Assembly: GCA_020845855.1 (NCBI GenBank) | Contig: JADLEZ010000634.1 | Location: 1-43,469 of the forward strand | Source: Burkholderiales bacterium | GTDB lineage: Bacteria; Pseudomonadota; Gammaproteobacteria; Burkholderiales; Casimicrobiaceae | DNA: 43,469 bases | Direction of reading: 5' to 3' | In this document: positions 16,300 to 24,941 of the stretch, piece by piece | How the letters are laid out: the number at the start of each line of letters is the position of its first letter | How positions within the stretch are numbered: the stretch's first letter is position 1 | Notes under the pieces: generated by a model | Databases searched by the model: none | The model's input: the letters and a program-made list of their open reading frames with translations, nothing else | What the model was told of the DNA's origin: nothing | Program-made: the position numbers and the translations under genes

Positions 16300-17549
16300 G
16301 CGTCCGCTTCCTCCGTGATTGTGTCTAGCAGCGAGGCAAGCACTCGCGCACGCCCCTGTCGGGAGCACGCCGCGACAGCGTCGGGCGCTATCGTCACCGC
16401 GCGACCTTCCGGCGTGAGGAAGCGTGCGAGCGCGTCGGCAATCTCGTGCGCCGATTCGAGCGGTGCGACACAATTGTAACCGGCGTCCGCCAGCACCCGC
16501 CCGGTATCGCCGGCCGGATCAGTGATGCCGAGGATCGGTCGTCCGCTGCGCATGTACTCGTAGGTCTTTGCGGGAATCTGGCGATTGCAATCCGCGCCTT
16601 GGAGGATCAGCAAGCCGTCGGCCGCCATCATTTCGGCGAGCGCCTCGCGGTACGGTATGCGCGGCATCGCTTCTACCACCGCGGCCATTCCGTGCTGCTG
16701 CGCGGCCCGCGCGATGATCGATTCGTCGCCGGCGCCCCGAAATCGGAAGTGCAGCGAGCGCGCACCGGCCACACCGCGGTCGATCAGCGAACGCGCGGCG
16801 GCGAAGAGACTCGCGGGATCGCGAATCACCGGATACAGCTCCCCGCTGTGCAGGAGCGTGAGCGCGCCTGACACGAGCGGCGCGCTGGGCGGCGCGAGGC
16901 TCGCGAACGCGTTCTCGTCGAAGCCGTTCTCGATGAGCGCGACACGAGCGGCGCCAAGGTGCGGGTAACGGCGAACGAACCAGTCGCGCATGCCTGGCGT
17001 GGTCACGGTGAAGCGCGAAGCGACGCCCGAGTACCGCAGCTCGCGCCGCGCGAAGTCTGCGCGAATCGCGGGGTCGTGCGGAAAATCCTCCTCGACCATA
17101 GGATCACGGAAGTCGGCGATCCAGGGGAGCCCGGACCGCGACGCGAGACTCATCCCCACTTCGTGCGCCGACACGATGGGATAAGTCGACCAGATCGCGT
17201 CCGGCGCGAAGCGCTTGATGAGACGCGTGCCGGCGACGAGCGCGCCCCATTGCCAGACGCGCCAACGGTCCGGATGCGCGAGGAAGGCGGGATAGCGCCC
17301 ACCCACCGAGAGGTGGCGCTTCGCGTCGAGCGCGAATGCCCGCTCGACGTGCACGCCTTCCGGCAGCATGCTCATGGGCTCCGGCGCAACCTCCTCGTAG
17401 GCGCGGACGTCCGCCGTGAGGACGACCGGCTCCCATCCCGACGCCGGCAGGTAACGGACGAACGACAGCGCGCGCTGCACGGCGCTGCTTCCCGCGTAGG
17501 GCGGGAACTGGAACGCCACGACGACCACTCGCCGTCTTGTCGACGTCAC
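16296..17549 (-). CDS. Glycosyltransferase (GT4-like)
   Basis: The 417-residue enzyme starts VVVVAFQFPPYAGSSAVQRALSFVRYLPASGWEPVVLT, the glycine-rich acceptor-domain opening of GT4 proteins. It continues with WIADFRDPMVEEDFPHD, a common signature of this subgroup. The donor half contains LHSGELYPVIRDP and a late KTYEYMRSGRPILGI, which replaces the usual EX7E region. It would add one sugar to the lipid-linked intermediate. The start is GTG 17549, overlapping the O-antigen-ligase-like gene stop by 4 nt. It is followed by a deacetylase, again with a 4-nt overlap. Confidence 0.87.
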   Translation of the reverse strand: MTSTRRRVVVVAFQFPPYAGSSAVQRALSFVRYLPASGWEPVVLTADVRAYEEVAPEPMSMLPEGVHVERAFALDAKRHLSVGGRYPAFLAHPDRWRVWQWGALVAGTRLIKRFAPDAIWSTYPIVSAHEVGMSLASRSGLPWIADFRDPMVEEDFPHDPAIRADFARRELRYSGVASRFTVTTPGMRDWFVRRYPHLGAARVALIENGFDENAFASLAPPSAPLVSGALTLLHSGELYPVIRDPASLFAAARSLIDRGVAGARSLHFRFRGAGDESIIARAAQQHGMAAVVEAMPRIPYREALAEMMAADGLLILQGADCNRQIPAKTYEYMRSGRPILGITDPAGDTGRVLADAGYNCVAPLESAHEIADALARFLTPEGRAVTIAPDAVAACSRQGRARVLASLLDTITEEADA

Positions 17550-18895
17550 GCGTTGCGCTCATCGCCGAGTTGCATTTTCTGCGCGGGGCCCGGCGAGGGC
17601 TGCACTGTGGAAAGGCGAGGAGCGCTTGCGACCGGTGCAGGTTGCTGAGCCTTCTCCGCTTGCGGACGGCAATCGCGCCACAGCAGCACGACGATGGCCG
17701 CGAGGTAGTAGGGGACATCGAAATTGACGAGGTTCAGGAATGCGCCCCCCACCGCAAAGCTCAGGAGCGATACCTGGACGCAGCGCAGCAGCGTGCGCAG
17801 CCACTGCGTCTGAGGGTCGCTGCCGCTTGTCACGATCATGCGCGAGGCGAGACGCCACGTCGCGATCGCGATACCCGCGTAGAGCGCGAGTCCGATGAAG
17901 CCATGCTCGCCGAGCACCTGGAAGTAGATGCTGTGCGGGGAGTACGCGAGCGTCCACGGTTGCGTCGCGTACTGCGCCCACACTTCCGGCGTCCAGAAAT
18001 CGTAGCCGGCACCGATCGGTCGGTGCTGTACCAGGTTCCAGATCATCGCCCACGTCTGCAGGCGGCTCTGCGCGGAGTGATCCTCGTGGGTGGTGATCGT
18101 CTCCATCCGATCCGTCCAATTTTGCGGCATGAACGCGACCAGCGCTGCGAAGGCGCACAAATTCAGGAAGGTCATGAGCACCGGCCGCTGGCTCTTGAAG
18201 CCAAGGAAAAGGACCATCGCACCCATCGCGAGGAGCGCACCGCGCGAATGCGAGCCCAGGACCGAGGCCATGCACGCGAGGATCGCGCACACCCAGCCCA
18301 GGCGCAGCCACGCGTTCTTCGACAGCGAGCGCAGGTAGTACATGAACGGAATGATCACGATCAGTGCCAGCGCCAACTCGTTGTTGCCCTCGATGAAGCT
18401 GCCCGGCGGGCCCCACACCCGCTCGCCGCCCCCGGTGAGCAGCGTCCAGATACCACCCTTGACGCCGTAGTAGCCGATCGAGAGGACTATCGTCCAGATC
18501 AGGATGTCGATCTGGCGGCGACCAATCAGCAGGCACATCGTCACCCACAGCATGACCTGGATCTTGGTGACCTTGATCCACATCTGGTACACGTCGCCCG
18601 TCTGATTCAGCGCGAACACGCTCGTGAGGCACATCCACAAATAAAACAGCGCGAGCAGCGTGGTGACAGCCGTCGCTGGCGGCGCCTTGCGGTCGCGCGC
18701 AATGAAGAGCGCGATCAGCGTCGTGATGGCGACGATCTGGGCGAACGGCATGGCGTAAGCGAACGACCAGGTCAGGCGATGCGGCGCCATCATGCTGACC
18801 CATGCCCACGCGATCGGTCCCAGCCACGGCTTGACCAGGATCACCGGCACGATCACCACGAACGCTGCCGTCAACAGGATGTCGCGTATGGGCAT
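17546..18895 (-). CDS. Exosortase A-associated O-antigen ligase/polymerase-like membrane protein
   Basis: The 449-residue product is a polytopic membrane protein with about ten hydrophobic segments. The long periplasmic loop contains RLQTWAMIWNLVQHRPIGAGYDFWTPEVW and YSPHSIYFQVLGEHGFIGLALYAG, characteristic of the WaaL/Wzy (O-antigen ligase) family. The N-terminus MPIRDILLTAAFVVIVPVILVKPWLGPIAWAWVSMMAPHRL matches, from memory, the exosortase A-associated subgroup TIGR03097. It may polymerise repeat units or ligate glycan to protein or lipid in the periplasm. The C-terminus is a Pro/Gln-rich tail. The start ATG 18895 is 6 nt after the CapK-like stop. No other Wzy candidate is present, so it may be the polymerase of the locus (inference). 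Confidence 0.9.
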   Translation of the reverse strand: MPIRDILLTAAFVVIVPVILVKPWLGPIAWAWVSMMAPHRLTWSFAYAMPFAQIVAITTLIALFIARDRKAPPATAVTTLLALFYLWMCLTSVFALNQTGDVYQMWIKVTKIQVMLWVTMCLLIGRRQIDILIWTIVLSIGYYGVKGGIWTLLTGGGERVWGPPGSFIEGNNELALALIVIIPFMYYLRSLSKNAWLRLGWVCAILACMASVLGSHSRGALLAMGAMVLFLGFKSQRPVLMTFLNLCAFAALVAFMPQNWTDRMETITTHEDHSAQSRLQTWAMIWNLVQHRPIGAGYDFWTPEVWAQYATQPWTLAYSPHSIYFQVLGEHGFIGLALYAGIAIATWRLASRMIVTSGSDPQTQWLRTLLRCVQVSLLSFAVGGAFLNLVNFDVPYYLAAIVVLLWRDCRPQAEKAQQPAPVASAPRLSTVQPSPGPAQKMQLGDERNA

Positions 18896-18901
18896 GGTCG
18901 G

Positions 18902-20266
18902 CTAGCGCGTTCCGGGACCCGCCGCCACGTGGCTCACGACGTAGCGGTACTTGCCGGATCTCTCCGGCGCGATGTCGGGGACCTTGGTGATATCGACGCG
19001 CACGTCCGCCCCGAGCCGCCCGCGGAAGCTCTCGCGGATCCGCCTTTCGTCGGCATCCCCGAAGGCGGTATTCGCGACCAGCAGCACCTCCACGTTGTCC
19101 CGCGCATGCTGGACGATCCGGAAGCGCTCGACCCCCGGCATGTCGCGAACCGTGTAGATGAGCGCGAGGCCGTGCAGGACGGTTCCATCCTGCGCGACGA
19201 CGAAGTCGGTCGATCGTCCCTGAATCTCCTCGAGCAGCGGCAGCCCACGGCCGCAGGGGCACGGCGCTTCGTCGAGCACGCCGATGTCGCCGGTACGATA
19301 CCGGACGAACGGAAAGTCGGCGGTTGCCATGTGCGTTACAACGATCTCTCCTGCGGCCCCGGGCGCGGCCGGCTGGCCGTCGCCGTCGACGATCTCCACG
19401 ACGATGTGTTCCGCTGAAAGGTGCATCCCGCCGTGGGGGCACTCGTGGGCGATGAAGCCGGCGTCGCGCCCGCCGTACCCGTTGGCGACGGGGCAGCCGA
19501 ACGCGGCCGAGATCGCCTCGCGCTGGTGCTCGTACAGCCGCTCGGAGGTGACGAAGGCAACTTTGACGCCGAGCTGGGACAGGTCGACGCCGCGCACCTT
19601 GGCGTGCTCCGCGATCAGCGCCAGCGACGACGGATACCCGAACAGCATCGCGGGCCGGATGCGGGCGATCTCGTCCACGAAGCGGTCGAGGTTCGCGGGC
19701 GACATCTCGAACGCGGGCAGAAGGGTGCTGCGCAGGACGCGATCCCGCGACAGGCGCATCCAGTCCTGCGCTCGAAGCTCGATCGGCGAGCCCCAAACGA
19801 CGATCTCCGGGTCGCCGATGTCGACACCCCACCAGCGTGTGGCGCGCCATTTGGCCGCCACGTCGTGCGTCTTGCGATCCTTGCCGATGTAGAACACGAG
19901 CGGCTCGCCGCTCGACCCTCCCGTGTTGTAGCGCGTGAGCGCCCCGGCGTCGGTGGCCAGCATCGCTTCGCCCGCAGCGCGGATCGCGGCCTTGTCGAGG
20001 AGCGGCAGTCGCGCCAAGTCCGCGCGCGAGCTCGCCTCGCGAGGATCGAAATGCACGCGCGCGAACAGGTCCCGGTAGTAAGGTACGCGGCCGCCGATCT
20101 CGACGAGGAAGGCGCGCAGCCGCTCGCCCTGCATCCGCAGGATCTGTTCGTGCCCCAGCCACTGTGTGCGCTCGAGCTCCCGCCGCAACTCGACCGAGGC
20201 GTGACCCTTCACCCGCTCGTGGAGCGGGAACAGCGCGGAGCTCACCAGGCGAGTATAGAAGCTCAT
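18902..20266 (-). CDS. CapK/phenylacetate-CoA ligase-like adenylate-forming protein
   Basis: The 454-residue product belongs to the ANL superfamily group containing phenylacetate-CoA ligase, coenzyme F390 synthetase and CapK. The adenylate-binding loop is TRYNTGGSSGEPLVFYIGKD, followed by AFVTSERLYEHQREAISAAFGCPVANGYGGRDAGFIAHECPHGGMHL and VRYRTGDIGVLDEAPCPCGRGLPLLEEIQGRSTD (conserved TGD and GR..D). CapK-like proteins occur in many capsule loci, where they may activate an acyl group for transfer to sugars; the substrate is unknown. The start ATG 20266 gives ATGA overlap with the transglutaminase-glycosyltransferase stop; a longer frame to 20317 would intrude into that gene. The two FemAB/GNAT-like genes in the locus are possible recipients of its product (inference). 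Confidence 0.85.
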   Translation of the reverse strand: MSFYTRLVSSALFPLHERVKGHASVELRRELERTQWLGHEQILRMQGERLRAFLVEIGGRVPYYRDLFARVHFDPREASSRADLARLPLLDKAAIRAAGEAMLATDAGALTRYNTGGSSGEPLVFYIGKDRKTHDVAAKWRATRWWGVDIGDPEIVVWGSPIELRAQDWMRLSRDRVLRSTLLPAFEMSPANLDRFVDEIARIRPAMLFGYPSSLALIAEHAKVRGVDLSQLGVKVAFVTSERLYEHQREAISAAFGCPVANGYGGRDAGFIAHECPHGGMHLSAEHIVVEIVDGDGQPAAPGAAGEIVVTHMATADFPFVRYRTGDIGVLDEAPCPCGRGLPLLEEIQGRSTDFVVAQDGTVLHGLALIYTVRDMPGVERFRIVQHARDNVEVLLVANTAFGDADERRIRESFRGRLGADVRVDITKVPDIAPERSGKYRYVVSHVAAGPGTR

Positions 20267-22371
20267 GCGGCGGCTCGCACGGGCATCGCGCACACACGCG
20301 AGTAGCAGTCGAGCCACTGCCGGCGCACGCTTGGCCAGGCGAAGCGGGTCACGTACTCGAGGGCGTTCGCCCGCAAGCGCGCGTACAGCGCACGGTCCCC
20401 GGCGAGGCGCAGCAGCGCGCCGGCCATCGCCTCGGGATCACCGGGACGCACGAGCAGCGCGGTTTCGCCATCGCGCGCGATGAACGGGACGCCGCCGACA
20501 TCGGTGGACACGACCGGGACCCCGCTCGCGTACGCCTCGAGCAGCGAGATCGGCATGTTGTCGACGGTGCTGCTGTTGAGGGCGACGTCGGCGCGGCGGT
20601 AGTAGTCGGGCATTGCGGCGTTGTCGATGCGCCCGACGAACGCGACCGCATCGGCGAGCCGCAAGGTGCGCGCGAGGTCGGCTAACCTCGCATGATCGGG
20701 GCCGGTACCGGCGATTACCATGGTTGCGCCGGGAAGCTGAGTGTGCACGATCGCGAACGCCCGCAGCGCCGTGTCGATGCCATAGATCGGCTCGAGGTTG
20801 CGCGCGAGCAGCACGCACAAGCCCGGCGCGGAGCTTTGCGGACGCGGCGAGAACTTCGCGAGGTCGATGATATTCGGCACGATCTCGGCATCCACCCCGT
20901 GGCGGGCGAACACGTCGCGCAGGAACGGCGATGGCACCACCAGCAACGAAGCGGCGCGCAGCGTCGGCAACACCCAGCGCGCGGAGCGGTCGAGGAATGC
21001 GGCCGCGTCGCCGCCCCGGTAGTTCACGACGACCGGCCTGCCCCGCAGGCGCGAGAGCCAAACCGGGGGAGCCGCGAGCAGGTGCCACGCCCATCCTGAA
21101 TTCGCGAATACGTGCACGAGATCGCAACGCCCGGCGGCCCGCCACAGCGACAGGCAGTACGGGATCAGGCGAAAGGCGGCCCGCACGACGCGCAGCGGCT
21201 CGACCCACGCCGGCCGGTAAGGCGCGTTGTTGCGCACGACTTCGGCCGCGATGCCGTCGGCGCGAAGGAACGCGGCAAGCTGGGCGCACTGGTTGGCCAT
21301 TCCGCCCGATGGGGGCGGCAATGGCCCGGCGATCGCCACGCGCAACGCGCTCGCCGCCGATCCCGAGACGTCCTCGCCGGTCGAGCCGGAGCCCCCCCCG
21401 CCGGCTCGCCGCGCCTGCCGGATCCAGGCGATCGCGGACGCGGTCGCCACCAGGACGAGCAGGACACCCGCCACGAGATTGGCGAGCAGGATCGTTCGCA
21501 GGCGATGCATGCGCTCCACCGCCGCGGTGTTGCCGGCGACGTCGACGACGCGAAAGTGCGGGAAGCTGCCGGTCGCGAGTGCTGCAACCTGTTCCGCGTG
21601 GCGTCCCAGCACTGCCGCGGCGGCGACCAGCGGCTGCCGCTCGTAGGCGAAAACGTCGTTGCCCCACCAGAGGTACCACTGCCGCGCCCCGCGCTTGTAG
21701 TAGTCGATGGCCTTGGCCTCGATCGGGAACCCGAGTCGCCCCGGTGAGATGCGCTGCATGCGCACCGGCCCATTCGCGAGCAGGATGTCGCGGAACTCGA
21801 GCGCCGACATCGGCGCGCCGTTCGCGGTCACCGGATAGAAGTTGTTGTAGACGTCGATCATCTTCCAGCCGCCGCGCGCCCGGTCGAACACCTCCACGAA
21901 TGCGTGGCCGTCGCCGCCGAAGCCGTCGAACGAGAACGCCCACTGGCGCGAGGGAATCCCCGCCGCGTGGGCAAGCGCCATGAACACTTCCGTAAAGTCC
22001 GCGCAATAGCCGTAGCCCTCTTCCGTGATCCGGCGGTAGGTACTCTCGAGGTCCGCCATGATGGGGCCGCGGTCGCGCGCGTTCCGCAGAAGGTCGCGTG
22101 CGATCAACAGGCCGCCCTCGAAGGCACGCGTCTCGCTGCCGACGATCGCCTCCGCGCGCTGCGCGAAGGCGCGGGGCGGCGGGTTCGACTCCCAGCGGAA
22201 GTCGCGGGGAGGCTTGGCCGGGTCCCACCCGAAGTCCGCGGGCGCGCCGCTGTCGATAAGGAAGGCGTTGCGCAGGCGCACCGCTTCGGTGGACGGCAGC
22301 GCAAGCCAGACCTGGAAGGCGAGTAGCGCACAGAGCGCGATCACGCTGGAGATGAAAATCCGTCGTGCCAT
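20263..22371 (-). CDS. Transglutaminase-like domain fused to GT4 glycosyltransferase
   Basis: This 702-residue protein has four parts. Residues 4-26 form a membrane segment. Residues about 75-250 hold a transglutaminase-like fold with YGYCADF (C123), GDGHAFVEVFD (H156) and WKMIDVYNN (D173), the Cys-His-Asp triad. Residues 294-317 form a second membrane segment. After a Gly/Ser linker (about 319-343), residues 344-702 are a GT4 glycosyltransferase with LRVAIAGPLPPPSGGMANQ, FVGRIDNAAMPDYY and NMPISLLEAYASGVPVVSTDVGG. The topology is consistent: transglutaminase part periplasmic, glycosyltransferase cytoplasmic. The linker is encoded across a run of eight G (plus 21392-21399). A slip there would separate the domains, with TTG (L343) as a possible start for the second. 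Start is ATG 22371, 9 nt after the dehydrogenase stop. Confidence 0.82.
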   Translation of the reverse strand: MARRIFISSVIALCALLAFQVWLALPSTEAVRLRNAFLIDSGAPADFGWDPAKPPRDFRWESNPPPRAFAQRAEAIVGSETRAFEGGLLIARDLLRNARDRGPIMADLESTYRRITEEGYGYCADFTEVFMALAHAAGIPSRQWAFSFDGFGGDGHAFVEVFDRARGGWKMIDVYNNFYPVTANGAPMSALEFRDILLANGPVRMQRISPGRLGFPIEAKAIDYYKRGARQWYLWWGNDVFAYERQPLVAAAAVLGRHAEQVAALATGSFPHFRVVDVAGNTAAVERMHRLRTILLANLVAGVLLVLVATASAIAWIRQARRAGGGGSGSTGEDVSGSAASALRVAIAGPLPPPSGGMANQCAQLAAFLRADGIAAEVVRNNAPYRPAWVEPLRVVRAAFRLIPYCLSLWRAAGRCDLVHVFANSGWAWHLLAAPPVWLSRLRGRPVVVNYRGGDAAAFLDRSARWVLPTLRAASLLVVPSPFLRDVFARHGVDAEIVPNIIDLAKFSPRPQSSAPGLCVLLARNLEPIYGIDTALRAFAIVHTQLPGATMVIAGTGPDHARLADLARTLRLADAVAFVGRIDNAAMPDYYRRADVALNSSTVDNMPISLLEAYASGVPVVSTDVGGVPFIARDGETALLVRPGDPEAMAGALLRLAGDRALYARLRANALEYVTRFAWPSVRRQWLDCYSRVCAMPVRAAA

Positions 22372-22380
22372 CGCGAGCGG

Positions 22381-23697
22381 CTACCAACAAAGTCCCTGGA
22401 CACGGCAGGGCCATTGCGCCCGGTCGCGGATGTCCGCGAGGTCGAGAACGAGGTGGTCGGGTCGGACCAGGCCGCGGACCGCCGCGAACAGCGCCGCATC
22501 GTTCAACGCGACGATCAGGAGCTCGGAACCGGCGACCACATCCCTCAACTCGCCCTTCAAGAGCTTGCCGATGTGCGGCACGTGCTGCTCGATGAAGCGC
22601 TTGTTCGCGCCAAGCAGCCGCGACAGGTGTACCTCCGGGTCGTACACCGCGATCTCGAGTCCCTTGCCGATAAGCTGTTCGGCCAGCGTAACCATCGGAC
22701 TCTCGCGCAGGTCATCGGTTCCGGTCTTGAACGACAGGCCGATGAGGCCGACGCGGCGTTTGCCGCTCGCGAGCACCTTGTCGAGTGCCACCTCCACGTG
22801 CTGGCGGTTGGAAGGCAGGAGCGCGCCCAGCATCGGCAGCTCGACATCGTGATGCTTGGCGAGGTACATCGTCGCGCGCAGGTCCTTGGGCAGGCAGGAC
22901 CCGCCGAACGCATATCCCGGCCTGAGGTAGGCCTTCGAGATGTTGAGCTGCTTGTCGCGGCACAGAAGGTCCATCACCTCGAACGGGTCGACTCCAAGCG
23001 CGGCGCACAACCTCGCGGTTTCGTTGGCGAAGGTGATCTTGAGGGTGTGGAAGTTGTTGCAGCAGAGCTTCACCATCTCCGCCGAGCGCACCGAGGTCGT
23101 AACGAACTCGCATTGCAGGTGACCGAACAGCGCGCGCAGCCGTTCCACGGGGTAGGCGTGATTGGCGCCGACGATCGTGAACGGCGGCTTGTCGTAGTCG
23201 CGGATCGAAGTGCCCTCGCGCAGGAACTCCGGCTGGAAGCACAGGTGAAATCCCTCCCCGTCCTTCTTGCCCGAGACACGTTCGACGATCGGCCGGATGA
23301 CGTCTTCGACCGTGCCCGGCACCAGCGTCGACCGGTAAACGAACACGTGCGGCTTCGCCTTGTCGCGGATCGCGGCGCCGATATCCTCGGCGAGCCGCAG
23401 CACGGCGGACTGGTCCTGGCTGCCGTTGGATGCCGACGGTGTGCCCACGCAGACGAGGGACAGGTCGCTTTCGAGCACCGCCCGGCGCACGTCGGCGGTC
23501 ACTTCGACACGCCCGGTGGCAGCCACCGCCGCCATGAGCTCCACCATCCCCTCCTCGACCACCGGCGTCTTGCCGCTGCGTATCAACTCGAGCTTCGCGG
23601 GCTCGATGTCCACGCCGATGACGTGGTGGCCGTCGCGCGCGAGGCAGGCGAGCGAAACCGCGCCCACGTAACCCAATCCGAAAATGCTGATGTTCAC
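22381..23697 (-). CDS. AlgD-like nucleotide-sugar (GDP-mannose/UDP-glucose) 6-dehydrogenase
   Basis: The 438-residue enzyme oxidises C6 of a hexose nucleotide to the uronate with two NAD+. It has the N-terminal NAD site VNISIFGLGYVGAVSLACLARDGHHVIGVD (1-30), then YRSTLVPGT, FQPEFLREGTSIRDYDKPPFTIVG, and the catalytic cysteine in LRPGYAFGGSCLPKDLRA (C268). Both the KQLNISKAYLRPGYAFGGSCLPKDL region and the cysteine position resemble GDP-mannose dehydrogenase AlgD more than Ugd, so GDP-mannuronate is the more likely product; UDP-glucuronate cannot be excluded. The start is GTG 23697 in a GTGA overlap with the glycosyltransferase stop. A uronate in the polymer would suit the heparinase-like lyase at 11252-13477. 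Confidence 0.9.
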   Translation of the reverse strand: MNISIFGLGYVGAVSLACLARDGHHVIGVDIEPAKLELIRSGKTPVVEEGMVELMAAVAATGRVEVTADVRRAVLESDLSLVCVGTPSASNGSQDQSAVLRLAEDIGAAIRDKAKPHVFVYRSTLVPGTVEDVIRPIVERVSGKKDGEGFHLCFQPEFLREGTSIRDYDKPPFTIVGANHAYPVERLRALFGHLQCEFVTTSVRSAEMVKLCCNNFHTLKITFANETARLCAALGVDPFEVMDLLCRDKQLNISKAYLRPGYAFGGSCLPKDLRATMYLAKHHDVELPMLGALLPSNRQHVEVALDKVLASGKRRVGLIGLSFKTGTDDLRESPMVTLAEQLIGKGLEIAVYDPEVHLSRLLGANKRFIEQHVPHIGKLLKGELRDVVAGSELLIVALNDAALFAAVRGLVRPDHLVLDLADIRDRAQWPCRVQGLCW

Positions 23698-24941
23698 GCC
23701 AACTCCTCGAGCGGTTCCGGGCCGCGCTGTACCTTCCCGCGCGGCGCGTTGCCGTCCGTCGCAAGGCAGCGTTCGACGATGCGGTCCAGCCTGCGCAGCG
23801 ACGCGGCCCAGTCGTGATGCGACAGCACGCGGGCGCGGCCAGCCGCCGAAAGACGCGCGCGCGCGCCGCCGTCGGCCATGAGGCCCAGCGCAAGGCGTGC
23901 GGATTCCTCCGGCGAGCGCGCGACCCGGAAGTGCTCCGGCTCCTTCGCGTCGACACCCCCGGCGCCCGCCTCGCTCGTGATCACCGGCACGCCCATCGCC
24001 ATCGCCTCCAGTATCTTGTTCTGCGTGCCGCGCGCGATGTTCAGCGGGGCGACCATCGCGCAGGAACGCATGACGAACGGCCGCACGTCCGGCACCGAGC
24101 CGGTCACGGTGACGTTCGGCAGCTCGCCTAGCTTGCGGATCGCGGGCGACGGATCGGCGCCCACGATGACGAGCCGCGCCGACGGCCGCTCCGCACGGAT
24201 GCGCGGCAGCGTTTCTCGGCAAAACTCGATCATGCACTCCTGGTTGGGGTATTAGTCCATCCGGCCGACGAAGCTCAGCAGGTCCTGGTCGTACCCCTGC
24301 CCGTCGGGCTTGAAATACTCCGCATCCACGCCGTTCGGGAACCAATCGGTCGCAACGTCGACGCCGTATCCCTTCAGGGTCTCCCACTCGGCACGGGTGG
24401 TCGCGGTGCACAGGTCGAAATCCGCCGCCAGGCGACGCTCTTCGCGCTCGAGCTTCCACCCCTCGAGGCGATAGCCGAGCGAAAGCGGGAACGGCTTGTA
24501 GCTCGCGTATTCGAGCCATTTCTGCGAGTCCATGTCCCCGAAGTCGAGGATCTTGGGCACCCCCGTCACGTGGCGGACATACTGCGCGACCGACGAGCAA
24601 TGCACGAATACGAGGTCGAAGCGCCGCGCCTGGAGCTGGCGATCGATCGCGCGTGCGAGATCGGGCGAGTAGAAGAACCCCATGGAGGACGGAACCGGCG
24701 TGGGCAGGCGCGCCACCATGCGCAGCGCCTGCACGGGGTTCGACACCTGCGCCATCTCGAAGCGCGCGCAGTACGGCGCGATGCCCTGCCCCTCCCGCGC
24801 TTCCTCGGACGAGCGCACGAGCGCGCACACCGTGACGTCGTGGCCGCTGGCGGCGAAGTGCCGGATCATGTTGAAGGGCCGTATCTTGCCCCCGCGCTTC
24901 GGAGGAAACGGGAATCGGTGGCATACGTAGAGGACGTTCAT
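23694..24941 (-). pseudogene. Exosortase A-associated glycosyltransferase (stp1/TIGR03087-like) interrupted by in-frame TAA
   Basis: One continuous frame of 415 codons encodes a GT-B glycosyltransferase of the XrtA-associated stp1 type (TIGR03087 from memory), but codon 230 is TAA (plus 24252-24254). The first part (residues 1-229, MNVLYVCHRFPFPPKRGGKIRPFN... to LLSFVGRMD) is the acceptor domain. The second part resumes in the same frame as YPNQECMIEFCRETLP and contains NIARGTQNKILEAMAMGVPVITSEAGAGG, the donor-binding domain, ending at 23694. Family members usually read F-x-G-x-M-D-Y-(aromatic)-P-N here, so one base change from TAC or TAT explains the stop. Both ends keep 4-nt overlaps with neighbours (ATGA at 24938, GTGA at 23694). 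It may be a true nonsense mutation, a consensus error, or a split gene restarting at ATG 24233. Confidence 0.85.
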
